A DNA stretch of 44,793 nt from Candidatus Firestoneibacteriota bacterium. Its GTDB lineage: Bacteria; Oederibacteriota; D2-FULL-39-29. The DNA is taken from assembly GCA_903928075.1 (NCBI GenBank), contig CAIYPD010000049.1, positions 1-44,793 on the forward strand, in the 5' to 3' direction. Shown piece by piece: positions 8,493-17,745 of the stretch. The position numbers were made by a program, and so were the translations under genes. The first letter of the stretch is position 1. Each line of letters starts with the position of its first letter. The notes under the pieces were generated by a model. The model had not been told where the DNA came from, searched no databases, and saw only the letters and a program-made list of their open reading frames with translations.

Positions 8493-9557
8493 ATGACTTC
8501 AAAGGAAAGAGTACTTAGGGCGGTTAATCATAAACTTGGAGATAAGACACCGGTGACTTTTGATGCGCAAAAGGAAGTTTATGATATTCTTTATAAGCAT
8601 TTTAAGACGGAGAAGAAGGAAGAGCTTTTTGACCTCTTGAATGTGGATACCTGGCTTCTCGGGCCGAAGACTTTTCAAGAACCGCGGCCGGCGCAAGATA
8701 AAAAAGAAAGCGTGGATATCTGGGGCTGCAAGTCAAGGACGGCTTACTACTCCGGCGGGACTTATGATGAACTCTGTTACAGCCCGCTGGCCGGGAAGGA
8801 CGAAGTTTCCGATATAAAAAAACACGAGTGGCCTAAAAACAACTCCCTGGATTTTTCGCAGATGCCGGCGCAGATAAAAGCCCGCCCGGACAAGGCGATT
8901 ATAGGGCACTTTACCTGGGGAGCTTATTTTATTGCGACCAAGGTGCGGGGTATGGAAGATGTGATGATAGATATGGCGATAAGAAAAGATTACGCACGGG
9001 AACTGATAGACACCATAGCGGAGAGAAGCGAATACTTCCTTAATAAAATGCTCGAGGAAAGCGGCGACGGCTTAGATATTGTTTATATGGCCGATGATAC
9101 CTGCTCGCAGACGGCCCCGCTCTTTTCGCCGGAGAACTTCAAAGAATTTATTGCGCCTTATCTTAAAAGATTTGCCGCGCTGACCCATAAACATAATAAA
9201 AAATTCCTTTTGCATACCTGCGGCAGTGTCAGGCCGTTTATGCCCCAAATAATTGAATGCGGTGTGGATATTTTAGAACCCCTCCAGGTAAGGGCGGCCG
9301 GGATGGAAACGGCGGCGTTAAAGCGTGATTTTGGAAAGGATATCTGTTTTTACGGCGGAGTGGACCTCCAGCAGGTGCTTTCCACCTACAAACCGGAAAA
9401 GGTGAGCGACGAAGTAAAACGCCTTATAGATATACTCGGAAAAGACGGAGGCTATATTCTCGGTCCCGGGCATACCTATATTCAGGTGGATGCGCCGCTT
9501 GAAAATATCCTGGCGATGTATAAAACAGCAGAAGAGTACAGGCCGTATAGGGTGTAA
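8493..9557 (+). CDS. Uroporphyrinogen decarboxylase-fold (UroD/MtaA-type) protein
   Basis: This 354-residue protein has the UroD superfamily fold shared by uroporphyrinogen decarboxylase and corrinoid:CoM-type methyltransferases. Motifs include SKERVLRAVNHK at the N-terminus, LLHTCGSVRPFMPQIIECG in the middle and ILGPGHTYIQVDAPLEN near the C-terminus. The HxCG motif is the zinc-binding part typical of MtaA-like methyltransferases, and the N-terminal RxR-type substrate motif of true HemE is not evident, so a methyltransferase or an unknown decarboxylase is more likely than HemE. The ATG at 8493 sits 5 bases after AAGGAGA; a GTG directly before it is too close. Confidence 0.88.
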   Translation: MTSKERVLRAVNHKLGDKTPVTFDAQKEVYDILYKHFKTEKKEELFDLLNVDTWLLGPKTFQEPRPAQDKKESVDIWGCKSRTAYYSGGTYDELCYSPLAGKDEVSDIKKHEWPKNNSLDFSQMPAQIKARPDKAIIGHFTWGAYFIATKVRGMEDVMIDMAIRKDYARELIDTIAERSEYFLNKMLEESGDGLDIVYMADDTCSQTAPLFSPENFKEFIAPYLKRFAALTHKHNKKFLLHTCGSVRPFMPQIIECGVDILEPLQVRAAGMETAALKRDFGKDICFYGGVDLQQVLSTYKPEKVSDEVKRLIDILGKDGGYILGPGHTYIQVDAPLENILAMYKTAEEYRPYRV

Positions 9558-9745
9558 AGTACGAAGTACTAGGGACAGGGCACAAGGTACAGGGAAAAAC
9601 AAGATGAATTATGAGAAGTTGAGCATAGCGAAATCCGCCAACGCTTTGTGGCGGAGAAACTGACGAAAAGCTGAGGTTGTGTCAAACAGGACATGAAAAA
9701 ATGAAGAATTTTTAGCGAGGAATCTTTTTCTGCTTTAATTGTTAA
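9558..9745. repeat. Composite intergenic repeat region
   Basis: Immediately after the stop codon comes an ACGAAGTAC...CACAAGGTACAGGG block (to about 9594), one of four such blocks in the window (others at 18960, 24289, 36389). At 9626-9655 lies a near copy of 4226-4255 (TAGCGAAATCCGCC... TGTGGCGGA). At about 9700-9740 sequence like GAGGAATCTTTTTCTGC resembles about 4085-4122. No coding sequence is seen in this 219-base gap. Confidence 0.65.
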
Positions 9746-9776
9746 TCAGCAATCAGTAATTGATAAAAGGAGATAT

Positions 9777-11417
9777 ATGAAAAAGTTAATTTTACTTCTT
9801 TTAAGTGCGTTTCTGCTTTCAGGTTGTTTTCAATATAAAAGAGAGTTGATATTGAATCCGGACGGGTCAGGGAAGATGACAGTTGAAACGGAAATGATGA
9901 AAGGCCTTTCTTTTGGCGCGGAGCAGGACGAAAAAGAAACGATGAAGACCGCGGTCGCGAACCTGATAAAAAGCAGCGAAGGCATAGAGGCCTGGACCGG
10001 GATAAGTTATAAAATGACCGAGGCGAATATGATTGCCTTCAAAGGCACCGCCTATTTTAAAGATGTTACAAAAATAAAATTATACAATGTCAATGCTGCG
10101 GGTATTTCAACTGAAAAACTTCCAAACGGGGATATCAGAATAACGCTGCAGAGAGGCGGGAACAAGAGCAAAGGAGAGCAGGCAAAAAAGCTTTCAAAGA
10201 AAAAGAAAATAACGCCGGAGAATGTGGGGGAAGAAATGACCCGGCAAAGAGCGGAGTATAAAAAAAGCCACCCGCTTTTTACCGCCATCTTAGCCATGAC
10301 CGACAACGAAGATACAATTACAGTTTTTGGAGAAGTGAAAGAATATAAAAATATTATAAAACTTGAGGATGGCAGATTCAGATATATCTTTAAAGGCGAA
10401 GAAGCCATAAAAGAAATTGATGCGTTTATGACCAACGATGAACTTTTGAAAAATGCAATCCTTGAAGAAGGAGCTGTACTTCATCTCGACCTATCATCAA
10501 GCAATGTCCTTAAGGATATCGGAGAAAGACTGGGAAAGAGTGTAATTGTTTATACCCCGAAGACAGGGCGGGCTTTTGATTTTGAGCAGGAGGTTGCGGC
10601 AGCAAAAGCGGAAGCTAGAAATGTTGCACAGAGTCTGGCCCCGGAGGGCCCCAAGGTTGTTGAGCTTTTAACAGGAAATTTTGAGTTCAAAGCAACTAAA
10701 ATTGTTGCGGTTACCATGACAAATTACGATCAGGATTTCAAGGAACGATACAATACAGGGACTTGTACGGAAGTACTTGTTCAGGGGCTTTTTAACGGGA
10801 GTGTACTAAAAGTTGATAAGGTCGAGCTCTTTAAAGCTGTTTCTGAAGGCGGGGAGAATCTAATCCCGGAGAAAAGTGGTTTATCCTATAAACAAACTCC
10901 CACATTGAACAATACGAAAGATTCTGTGGAGTTTAGCATTTTCCTTAAATCGTTACCTAAAGGGAGTCTCGGGATAAGAGAAATAAGCGGTAGATGCAGA
11001 GTTTTTACCGGGTCGGGTACGGAGTTTGTTGATTTGGGTTTTAAGGAATTAAAAGAAGGCAAAGCCGGGACGGCCCTGGGCGCTAAAATAGGCGCAATTA
11101 ACAAAAGTCAGATTATAAGCACGAGCAAGCCCGCGGTAGAAGAAAGCAACGTACAAATAGATATAAAAGTCGGTTCCAGCTTTGTTAAGTCCTGGAAAAT
11201 ACTTGACGAGACAGGGAAAGAAGTAAAATTTTCTGACGGGGGCGCCTGGACCACCGATAATACCATTAGCAAAACCTGCATTTTAGAAGGAAAAGTGCCG
11301 GTTAAAGGAAAGATTTTAGTGGAAGTCTATAAAGACCATCAGGCGGGCAGTGCTTCTTTTAAGTTTGAAAACATTAAACTGACCGACTTTACCGGAGCGC
11401 CGGAATTAGAACGCTAA
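9777..11417 (+). CDS. Large lipoprotein, tandem paralogue 1, unknown function
   Basis: This 546-residue protein starts with a lipoprotein signal (MKKLILLLLSAFLLSGC, lipobox LLSGC, Cys17). The mature protein begins FQYKRELILNPDGSGKM, a pattern found in exported proteins of unknown function that read out a quadratic 'DGSG' motif. The middle is Lys-rich (about residues 130-150), and the C-terminal half is predicted beta-rich with repeats of 'KSLPKGSLGI' and 'VGSSFVKSWKILDETGKE'. The ribosome site AAAGGAGATAT precedes the ATG. The downstream gene is a paralogue in direct tandem; the first ~110 residues are nearly identical. Confidence 0.85.
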   Translation: MKKLILLLLSAFLLSGCFQYKRELILNPDGSGKMTVETEMMKGLSFGAEQDEKETMKTAVANLIKSSEGIEAWTGISYKMTEANMIAFKGTAYFKDVTKIKLYNVNAAGISTEKLPNGDIRITLQRGGNKSKGEQAKKLSKKKKITPENVGEEMTRQRAEYKKSHPLFTAILAMTDNEDTITVFGEVKEYKNIIKLEDGRFRYIFKGEEAIKEIDAFMTNDELLKNAILEEGAVLHLDLSSSNVLKDIGERLGKSVIVYTPKTGRAFDFEQEVAAAKAEARNVAQSLAPEGPKVVELLTGNFEFKATKIVAVTMTNYDQDFKERYNTGTCTEVLVQGLFNGSVLKVDKVELFKAVSEGGENLIPEKSGLSYKQTPTLNNTKDSVEFSIFLKSLPKGSLGIREISGRCRVFTGSGTEFVDLGFKELKEGKAGTALGAKIGAINKSQIISTSKPAVEESNVQIDIKVGSSFVKSWKILDETGKEVKFSDGGAWTTDNTISKTCILEGKVPVKGKILVEVYKDHQAGSASFKFENIKLTDFTGAPELER

Positions 11418-11472
11418 AAATATTTTTCCCGGGTTTTAAAAAATAGTGAGTAAAGACTAAAGGGAGAGACGG

Positions 11473-13128
11473 ATGAAAAAGTTAATTTTGCTTCTTTTGG
11501 GGGCGTTTTTGCTTTCAGGGTGTTTTCAATATAAAAGAGAGCTGATATTGAATCCGGACGGGTCCGGGAAGATGATATTAGAAACGGAAATTATGAAAGG
11601 TCTTTCTTTTGGCGCGGAGCAGGACGAAAAAGAAACGATGAAGACCGCGGTCGCGAACCTGATAAAAAGCAGCGAAGGCATAGAGGCCTGGACCGGGATA
11701 AGTTATAAAATGACCGAGGCGGATATGATTGCCTTCAAAGGCACCGCCTATTTTAAAGATGTTACAAAAATAAAATTATATAATGTCAACGCGGCCGGGA
11801 TTGAAACTGAAAAACTTCCAAACGGAGAGATCAGATTAACTCTTCTGAGAGGCGGAAAAACAAGCAAAGAAGAGCAGGCAAAAGTTTCTGCAAAGAAAGG
11901 GAAGAAAATAACGCCGGAGAATGTAGGTGAAGAACTGGCCCGGCAAAGAGCGCAGTACAAAAAAATTCGCCCAATGTTGTCTGCCATCTACGCCATGACA
12001 GATAACGAAGACATAATTACCATTTTTGGAGAAGTTAAAGAATATAAAAATATCACAAAACTTGATGACGGCAGATTCAGATATGTCTTTAAAGGCGAAG
12101 AGGCGGGCAAAGAACTGGATGCGTTGTTGGATAATGACGAGTTGATGAAAAAAACACTCCTTGAGGATGGCGCGCTAATGTCTACCGGTCTTGAATCAAT
12201 GAATATCGTTAAAAATATCGGGGAGAAACTGGGCAAGAGCGTAATTGTTTATACGCCGAAAGCGGGCAGAGCTTTTGATTTTGAGCAGGAAGTTTTGGCC
12301 GCCAAGGCAGAGATGAAAAATATTGCAAAGGAACTGGATCCCAAAAGCGCCCCGGCTGCGCAGAAAATGACCGCGAATTATGAATTCAAAGCGAGTAGAC
12401 TTGCCGCGATCACGCTGAAAAACTATGACCCGAAGATCAAGGGCCCCGCCTTCGGAGGGAACCTGACCGAAGTTGTTTTCCAGGGGGTTTTTGACGGAAG
12501 TGTGGTAATTGTAGACAAGGTGGAACTCTTGAAGGCGGTCGCCGAAGATGGCGGGGATATTGCCGTCCCAAAAGAGTTCTATACAATTAATCCCAATCTT
12601 AACCCGGCAGGCGACACCGTGCAGTTTGCTATTTATCTTAAGTCTCTGCCTAAAGGCAGTCTCGGGATAAAGGAGCTAAGCGGCAAATGCAGGGTGCTTA
12701 CCGCGTCGGGTACGGCTTTTGTGGACGCGGGTTTTAAAGAATTAAAAGAAGGCGAAGCGGGTTCAGAGCTGGGGGCGAAGATAAGCACAATTAAAGAAAG
12801 GCCAGCACAGAAAAGGGGTTTAAACAAGGGTAAAGCCGCAACAGAAGAAAGCGACGAGGAAATTCGAATAGATGTGAAACTCGGTTTTGGCCTTGTTAAG
12901 TCCGTGAAAATACTTGACGAGAAAGGAAATGAAATGAAATTCTCAGACGGGGGAAAATGGGGCGGAGACAACTCCCTCAGTATAACTTGCAATCTGGAAG
13001 GCAAAGTACCGCTTAAAGGGAAAATTTTGCTGGAAGTCTATAAAGACCTGAAAGAAGGCAGCGCTGCTTTTAAATTTGAAAATATTAAACTTGCCGATTT
13101 CACCGGGGCTCCGGAATTAAAACGCTAA
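11473..13128 (+). CDS. Large lipoprotein, tandem paralogue 2, unknown function
   Basis: This 551-residue lipoprotein (MKKLILLLLGAFLLSGC, Cys17) is the direct tandem copy of the gene upstream. Over residues 1-110 only about five substitutions are seen, and at 11624-11720 the DNA matches the first copy base for base over long runs. Beyond residue ~200 the copies diverge strongly, although colinearity continues to the shared end (FTGAPELER versus FTGAPELKR). A short insertion near residues 455-465 (KKRGLNKGK region) is specific to this copy. It probably arose by duplication followed by divergence or partial gene conversion. No function can be named. Confidence 0.85.
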   Translation: MKKLILLLLGAFLLSGCFQYKRELILNPDGSGKMILETEIMKGLSFGAEQDEKETMKTAVANLIKSSEGIEAWTGISYKMTEADMIAFKGTAYFKDVTKIKLYNVNAAGIETEKLPNGEIRLTLLRGGKTSKEEQAKVSAKKGKKITPENVGEELARQRAQYKKIRPMLSAIYAMTDNEDIITIFGEVKEYKNITKLDDGRFRYVFKGEEAGKELDALLDNDELMKKTLLEDGALMSTGLESMNIVKNIGEKLGKSVIVYTPKAGRAFDFEQEVLAAKAEMKNIAKELDPKSAPAAQKMTANYEFKASRLAAITLKNYDPKIKGPAFGGNLTEVVFQGVFDGSVVIVDKVELLKAVAEDGGDIAVPKEFYTINPNLNPAGDTVQFAIYLKSLPKGSLGIKELSGKCRVLTASGTAFVDAGFKELKEGEAGSELGAKISTIKERPAQKRGLNKGKAATEESDEEIRIDVKLGFGLVKSVKILDEKGNEMKFSDGGKWGGDNSLSITCNLEGKVPLKGKILLEVYKDLKEGSAAFKFENIKLADFTGAPELKR

Positions 13129-13184
13129 AAAATATTTTTCTCAAGGTATTTTAAAAAAGTTTGCAAAGACAAAACGGAGGCTTT

Positions 13185-14714
13185 ATGGCCGGTAAAAATA
13201 TAATTATTGTCGGTGCGGGACCGGGCGGGCTTTCTGCCGGAATGATTCTCCAAAAGAGAGGCTTTAAGGTAACAATTTTGGAAAAAGAGAGCGTAGCCGG
13301 CGGCAGGAACGCGCCTCTGAAGCAAGATGGCTATACTTTTGACACCGGGCCTACTTTTCTTATGATGAATTATATCCTCAAGGAAATATTTGAGGAGGCG
13401 GGTAAAAAAGCCGAAGATTATATGAAAGTAAAAAGGCTGGACCCTATGTACCGGCTTAAGTTTACAGACAAAGAAGTTATGATCAGCAGCGGCTTTGAAG
13501 CGATGAAGGCGGAGATCTCAAAGAGTTTTCCCGGAAACGAAGACGCTCTGGCAAAGTTCATGAAGACGGAAAAAAAACGGTACGGGAATATGTTTGCGTG
13601 CCTGCAAAAAGATTATTCTAAACTCCGGCATTTCCTCAGGCCGGTATTTTTAAAGGCTCTGCCCTCGCTCCAGCTGCACAAAACCTTCTGGCAGAATCTT
13701 TCCTCCTATTTTAAACAGGCTGACCTGAAGATCTGTTTTACTTTTCAGGCAAAATACATAGGAATGTCGCCCTGGGAATGCCCTGCCGCTTTTACCATGA
13801 TACCTTATGTTGAGCATGAATACGGTATTTACCATGTTATGGGCGGTTTAAATCAAATTTCCGCGGGGATGGCCCGGGCCTTTAAGGAACTGGGCGGAGA
13901 ACTGCTACTGGATACGCCCGTAGAAGAATTGCTAATTGAAAAGAAAAAAGTGCGCGGGGTAAGGCTGAAAGACGGGCGGGAGATGCTTGCTGACGAAGTG
14001 ATTGTTAACGCCGATTTTGCCTACGCGATGTCCACCCTTGCAAAGAAAGCTGCACTAAAAAAATATTCCTCGGAAAAACTCAAAAAGAAAAGATACTCCT
14101 GTTCGACCTTTATGCTCTATCTCGGAGTAAAGAAGCAATACAATATCCCGCATCACAATATTGTTTTTGCGGAAAATTACAAAAAAAATGTAGAGGAGAT
14201 ATTTAAAAAAGGCTCGCCCTCCGAGGATATGTCGGCCTATATACAGAACGCTTCGGTTACGGATTCTACGCTGGCGCCCGCAGGCAAATCAACTATCTAT
14301 ATTCTGGTCCCCTGTCCGAATAAGGCCTCAGGGACAAACTGGCAAAATATAAAGGAAGAATACAAGAACAAGGTGCTGGATATGCTTGAAAAGCGCACTG
14401 AATTAAAGGATTTAAGAGAGAATATCGAAACAGAGATAGTATATACCCCCGACGATTGGGAGAATAAACATAATGTGTTTTATGGCGCGACTTTCAATCT
14501 TGCCCATAATCTCGGGCAAATGCTTTATTTTAGACCCCGGAACAAATTTGAAGAACTCGAGAATTGCTATCTTGTCGGCGGGGGCACGCATCCGGGCAGC
14601 GGGCTGCCTACAATATACGAATCCGCACGAATCACCTCTAACCTGATCTCCAAAAAGTACGGTGTGCCTTTTACTCCGCCTACCACTTTAAGCAAGAAAG
14701 AAAGCTTTGACTGA
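13185..14714 (+). CDS. CrtI/CrtN-type FAD-dependent oxidoreductase (phytoene desaturase family)
   Basis: This 509-residue protein has the N-terminal FAD dinucleotide fold (IIIVGAGPGGLSAGMIL, then VTILEKESVAGGRN) and the C-terminal signature GGGTHPGSGLPTIYESAR of the carotenoid desaturase/isomerase family. The middle GYTFDTGPTFLMM is also typical. The family oxidises or isomerises polyenes, but many bacterial members act on unknown lipids, and no phytoene synthase is next to it. The ATG at 13185 lies 4 bases after GGAGG, which decides it over an upstream TTG. It follows the lipoprotein gene by 56 bases and may share its transcript. Confidence 0.9.
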   Translation: MAGKNIIIVGAGPGGLSAGMILQKRGFKVTILEKESVAGGRNAPLKQDGYTFDTGPTFLMMNYILKEIFEEAGKKAEDYMKVKRLDPMYRLKFTDKEVMISSGFEAMKAEISKSFPGNEDALAKFMKTEKKRYGNMFACLQKDYSKLRHFLRPVFLKALPSLQLHKTFWQNLSSYFKQADLKICFTFQAKYIGMSPWECPAAFTMIPYVEHEYGIYHVMGGLNQISAGMARAFKELGGELLLDTPVEELLIEKKKVRGVRLKDGREMLADEVIVNADFAYAMSTLAKKAALKKYSSEKLKKKRYSCSTFMLYLGVKKQYNIPHHNIVFAENYKKNVEEIFKKGSPSEDMSAYIQNASVTDSTLAPAGKSTIYILVPCPNKASGTNWQNIKEEYKNKVLDMLEKRTELKDLRENIETEIVYTPDDWENKHNVFYGATFNLAHNLGQMLYFRPRNKFEELENCYLVGGGTHPGSGLPTIYESARITSNLISKKYGVPFTPPTTLSKKESFD

Positions 14715-14840
14715 CGCCGCAGTACCCGGGCAGTATATTTCCTTAAAAAAAGCCGGAATTCCAATGATTTACTGAAAAATTGCTGGAAGAACCCGGAATT
14801 AAATGCTAAAATCAAACATCTTACTGTATTGGAGGCCTAA

Positions 14841-16247
14841 ATGGGCGGCTATTTTGGAGTTGTTTCCAAAAAAGATTGTGTAGCAGAACTTTTTTTCGGC
14901 ACGGATTATCATTCCCACCTCGGGACGAAACGCGGCGGAATGACGACGGTACACAAGGGCAGTTTTATAAGATACATTCATGACATCTCCAACGCGCCCT
15001 TCCGTTCGAAGTTCGACGAAGATGTACTCAAAATGCGCGGCAATATGGGAATAGGCATAATCAGCGACTACGAAGACCAACCCCTCCTCATTACCTCGCA
15101 TCTGGGGGATTTTTCCCTGGTCACCGTCGGGGTAATAAAGAACGCCGATAAACTTGTTAAGAAACTTTTTAAGAAAAAATCATCGCACTTTGCGGAGATG
15201 GGCGGCGGTTATATAAATCCGACCGAACTGGTCGCCTCCATAATCAATCAGGAAAAATCTTTTGAAGCCGGTATAGAAAAAGCGCAAGATGTGATAGAAG
15301 GCTCCTGCTCGATGCTCCTCCTTACAAAAAAAGGTATTTATGCGGCGCGCGATAAAATGGGGCGGACCCCGATTATTCTCGGTAAAAAGAAAGACGCTTA
15401 CGCGATGACTTTCGAAACTAGTGCTTTCCCCAACCTGGGTTATAAATATTTAAGGGACCTGGGGCCGGGTGAGATAGTTTTTATCACAACAGGCGGCGTG
15501 CAGGTAAAAAGAAAACCGCTTAAAAAATTGCAGATCTGCGCCTTCCTCTGGGTCTATTACGGTTACCCTTCCTCAGATTATGAAGGGATAAATGTGGAAG
15601 TAGCCAGGAACCGCTGCGGCGTAATGCTGGCAAAAAGAGACACGGCGAAAATTGATCTTGCCGCAGGTATACCCGATTCCGGCACGGCGCATGCCATTGG
15701 ATATGCCAATGAAAAAGGAGTGCCATTCCAGCGGCCTTTCGTAAAATACACTCCGACCTGGCCCAGAAGTTTTATGCCGCAGGACCAGAAAATAAGGGAT
15801 CTGGTAGCGAAGATGAAGCTCATTCCCATAAAAGAACTGATTGACGGTAAGCGGCTCCTCTTTTGCGAGGATTCTATTGTGCGGGGGACTCAGTTAAGAG
15901 ATATTATTGCCAGACTTTATGAGATGGGGGCAAAAGAGGTGCATATGCGACCGGCTTGTCCGCCCCTGGTTTACGGCTGTAAATATCTTAATTTTTCCCG
16001 CTCCCGGTCTCTCCTCGATCTGGCCGGCAGGTGGGCGATTAAAGACCTTATAGGAAAAGAAATAAAAGACCCCAGGGCATATGTCGATCCTGATTCGAAA
16101 AATTATAAAGCGATGGTGGAAGTAATAAGAAAACGATTAAAGCTGACTACACTGAAATACCAGCGGTTGGAAGACCTTGTCGAGGCCATCGGTTTACCCA
16201 AGGAAAAGCTGTGCACTTATTGCTGGGACGGATGTGAAGGGAAGTAG
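14841..16247 (+). CDS. PurF-like amidophosphoribosyltransferase paralogue without glutaminase Cys
   Basis: This 468-residue protein has the two-domain plan of glutamine PRPP amidotransferase. The N-terminal Ntn-type domain starts MGGYFGVVS where real PurF matures to a catalytic Cys1 (CGI/CGV), so the nucleophile is Gly. The C-terminal phosphoribosyltransferase domain keeps the PRPP loop FCEDSIVRGT (341-350). Cysteines at 233, 380, 458 and 461 are at positions expected for the [4Fe-4S] ligands of the Bacillus-type enzyme, ending in LCTYCWDGCEGK. It may be an ammonia-dependent PRPP aminotransferase, or a regulator; it is not in a purine operon. Ribosome site TGGAGG precedes the ATG. Confidence 0.88.
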   Translation: MGGYFGVVSKKDCVAELFFGTDYHSHLGTKRGGMTTVHKGSFIRYIHDISNAPFRSKFDEDVLKMRGNMGIGIISDYEDQPLLITSHLGDFSLVTVGVIKNADKLVKKLFKKKSSHFAEMGGGYINPTELVASIINQEKSFEAGIEKAQDVIEGSCSMLLLTKKGIYAARDKMGRTPIILGKKKDAYAMTFETSAFPNLGYKYLRDLGPGEIVFITTGGVQVKRKPLKKLQICAFLWVYYGYPSSDYEGINVEVARNRCGVMLAKRDTAKIDLAAGIPDSGTAHAIGYANEKGVPFQRPFVKYTPTWPRSFMPQDQKIRDLVAKMKLIPIKELIDGKRLLFCEDSIVRGTQLRDIIARLYEMGAKEVHMRPACPPLVYGCKYLNFSRSRSLLDLAGRWAIKDLIGKEIKDPRAYVDPDSKNYKAMVEVIRKRLKLTTLKYQRLEDLVEAIGLPKEKLCTYCWDGCEGK

Positions 16248-16250
16248 AGG

Positions 16251-16297
16251 TTTGTCCGCCTACGGCGAGATCTTGCCAAGCAAACTTGGCGGAGACG
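16251..16297. repeat. Dispersed TCCGCC...GGCGGA palindromic repeat, copy
   Basis: The segment begins TTTGTCCGCCTACGGCGAGA and closes with TTGGCGGAGAC. It is closely related to the unit at 4171-4204 and shares the TCCGCC/GGCGGA arms. It follows directly after the PurF-like stop codon. Confidence 0.65.
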
Positions 16298-16399
16298 GTT
16301 AGAGGGTCGGAGGGTTGGCAAGAACGAAGATAGAGGCTTGGATGCTTAGATGTTTGGAGGCTTAGCAAAAACAAGAGCATAAAATAGGTGAAAATTATA

Positions 16400-16429
16400 A
16401 AGGGCGCTTTTTTAAGCGCCCTTTTTTTT
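16400..16429. terminator. Rho-independent bidirectional terminator
   Basis: A perfect 10-base stem (AAGGGCGCTT / AAGCGCCCTT) with a TTTT loop is followed by a run of Ts. The stem's own A/T ends supply T-tracts in both directions. It lies between the PurF-like gene and the convergent nitronate monooxygenase gene. Confidence 0.9.
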
Positions 16430-16454
16430 AGGTATAAAAATTAGCTTATTGAGT

Positions 16455-17534
16455 TTATGCTTTGCTGTATTCTTCTACCAGAGTGTCTACAAGCTTTTTT
16501 ACCGGAAGTATTTCATTTACCCGGTAGGCATTACTGCCTGCGAAAGCAAAGCCGTGGTCCATTGTGCCTTTTCTTGCGTTTAAAAGAGCCAGCGCAATAC
16601 AATACGGCGCGTTGACCACATCACAGGTTATTATGCAGTGATAGGGACATTCGAAAGGTTCTTTGTTTCCATGCTCCACCGCAGTAATGAATTTATTCCG
16701 GATGGCCCTGCCGGGCATTCCGACCGGGCTTTTTATTAAAACAAGATCTTCTTCTTTGCAATCGATAAAGGCTTTTTTGAAAACATCAGAGGCATCGCAC
16801 TCATTGGTGGCCACAAACCTTGTCGCCATCTGTACTCCGCCTGCGCCCAGCGCCATTATTTTTTTAATATCTGCACCGGTATAAATACCGCCGCCGGCAA
16901 TAACAGGTATCTTTCTGCCATGCGCTTTTCCCAGTTCCTCGGCTACGGCAACAACATCAGGGAGTAGTTTTTCCAGGGCAAAATCCGGGCTGTCGATGTT
17001 TTCCAATTTATATCCGAGATGACCGCCTGCTTTAGGGCCTTCCAGCACAAAAGCATCCGGCACATAATTATATTTTTTTACCCAGGTGTTACCGATTATT
17101 TTGGCGGCCCGGCCCGAAGAAACAATGGGCACAAGCTTGGTCTTGGTACTGCCGTATAAAAACTCAGGAAGATTTAAGGGCAGGCCCGCGCCGGAGAAGA
17201 TAAAATCTATGCCTTCTTTGATGGCGGTTTTGCAAAGCTCGGCATAATTTGTAAGCGCGTACATTATATTCACGCCGATAAGCCCTTTGGTCAGGCCCCG
17301 GGTTTTTTTTATTTCTTCGGCCAGCGCAATATTGTTGGCTTCAACAAAATTTTCTTTAAGATCGGCTTTATTGAAGGCAATACCCGCCGTAGCCAGCACG
17401 CCTATGGCGCCTGCATTGGCAACGGCAGAAGCCAGGCCGGACATGGAAATAGCCACGCCCATCCCGCCCTGGATGACGGGTATTTTTGCAATAAGGCCGC
17501 CGATATTAAGTTCTGGTATAGTATTTTGTGTCAA
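16455..17534 (-). CDS. Nitronate monooxygenase / FabK-like FMN oxidoreductase
   Basis: This protein of about 359 residues is a TIM-barrel FMN enzyme of the nitronate monooxygenase (2-nitropropane dioxygenase) family. Evidence is the start-proximal VIQGGMGVAIS, the GPKAGGHLGYK motif with the catalytic-type His, VIAGGGIYTGADIKKIMALG and GVQMATRFVATNE (phosphate binding and barrel end). These enzymes oxidise alkyl nitronates; related FabK enzymes reduce enoyl-ACP, and the split cannot be made here. I chose a TTG start at 17534 because AAAGAGGA lies 7 bases upstream; the frame extends to ATG 17627, giving an atypical extra N-terminus. Confidence 0.88.
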   Translation of the reverse strand: MTQNTIPELNIGGLIAKIPVIQGGMGVAISMSGLASAVANAGAIGVLATAGIAFNKADLKENFVEANNIALAEEIKKTRGLTKGLIGVNIMYALTNYAELCKTAIKEGIDFIFSGAGLPLNLPEFLYGSTKTKLVPIVSSGRAAKIIGNTWVKKYNYVPDAFVLEGPKAGGHLGYKLENIDSPDFALEKLLPDVVAVAEELGKAHGRKIPVIAGGGIYTGADIKKIMALGAGGVQMATRFVATNECDASDVFKKAFIDCKEEDLVLIKSPVGMPGRAIRNKFITAVEHGNKEPFECPYHCIITCDVVNAPYCIALALLNARKGTMDHGFAFAGSNAYRVNEILPVKKLVDTLVEEYSKA

Positions 17535-17745
17535 GATGGAATCCTCTTTATTAAAATTCAGCGATTCCGCTTGGTCTAAGGCCGGAAGGTCTGTAAAACA
17601 AAAAAGCAATACAAAATAATTATACATAAATTTCTAAAAAAAAGCAACTGTATTCCCTAGTTTTGGCGGCGACCCTGGAATAAAAGGCAATAGATAATAA
17701 GTTTATAATAATATATAATATGATAAAGTTTTCGGGAGAGGATTA

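Noticed and set aside
17535-17627. N-terminal extension of the nitronate monooxygenase frame
   Set aside because: Family members begin near the VIQGGMG region; the extra 31 residues are hydrophobic and lack a ribosome site, so a TTG start with AAAGAGGA was preferred.
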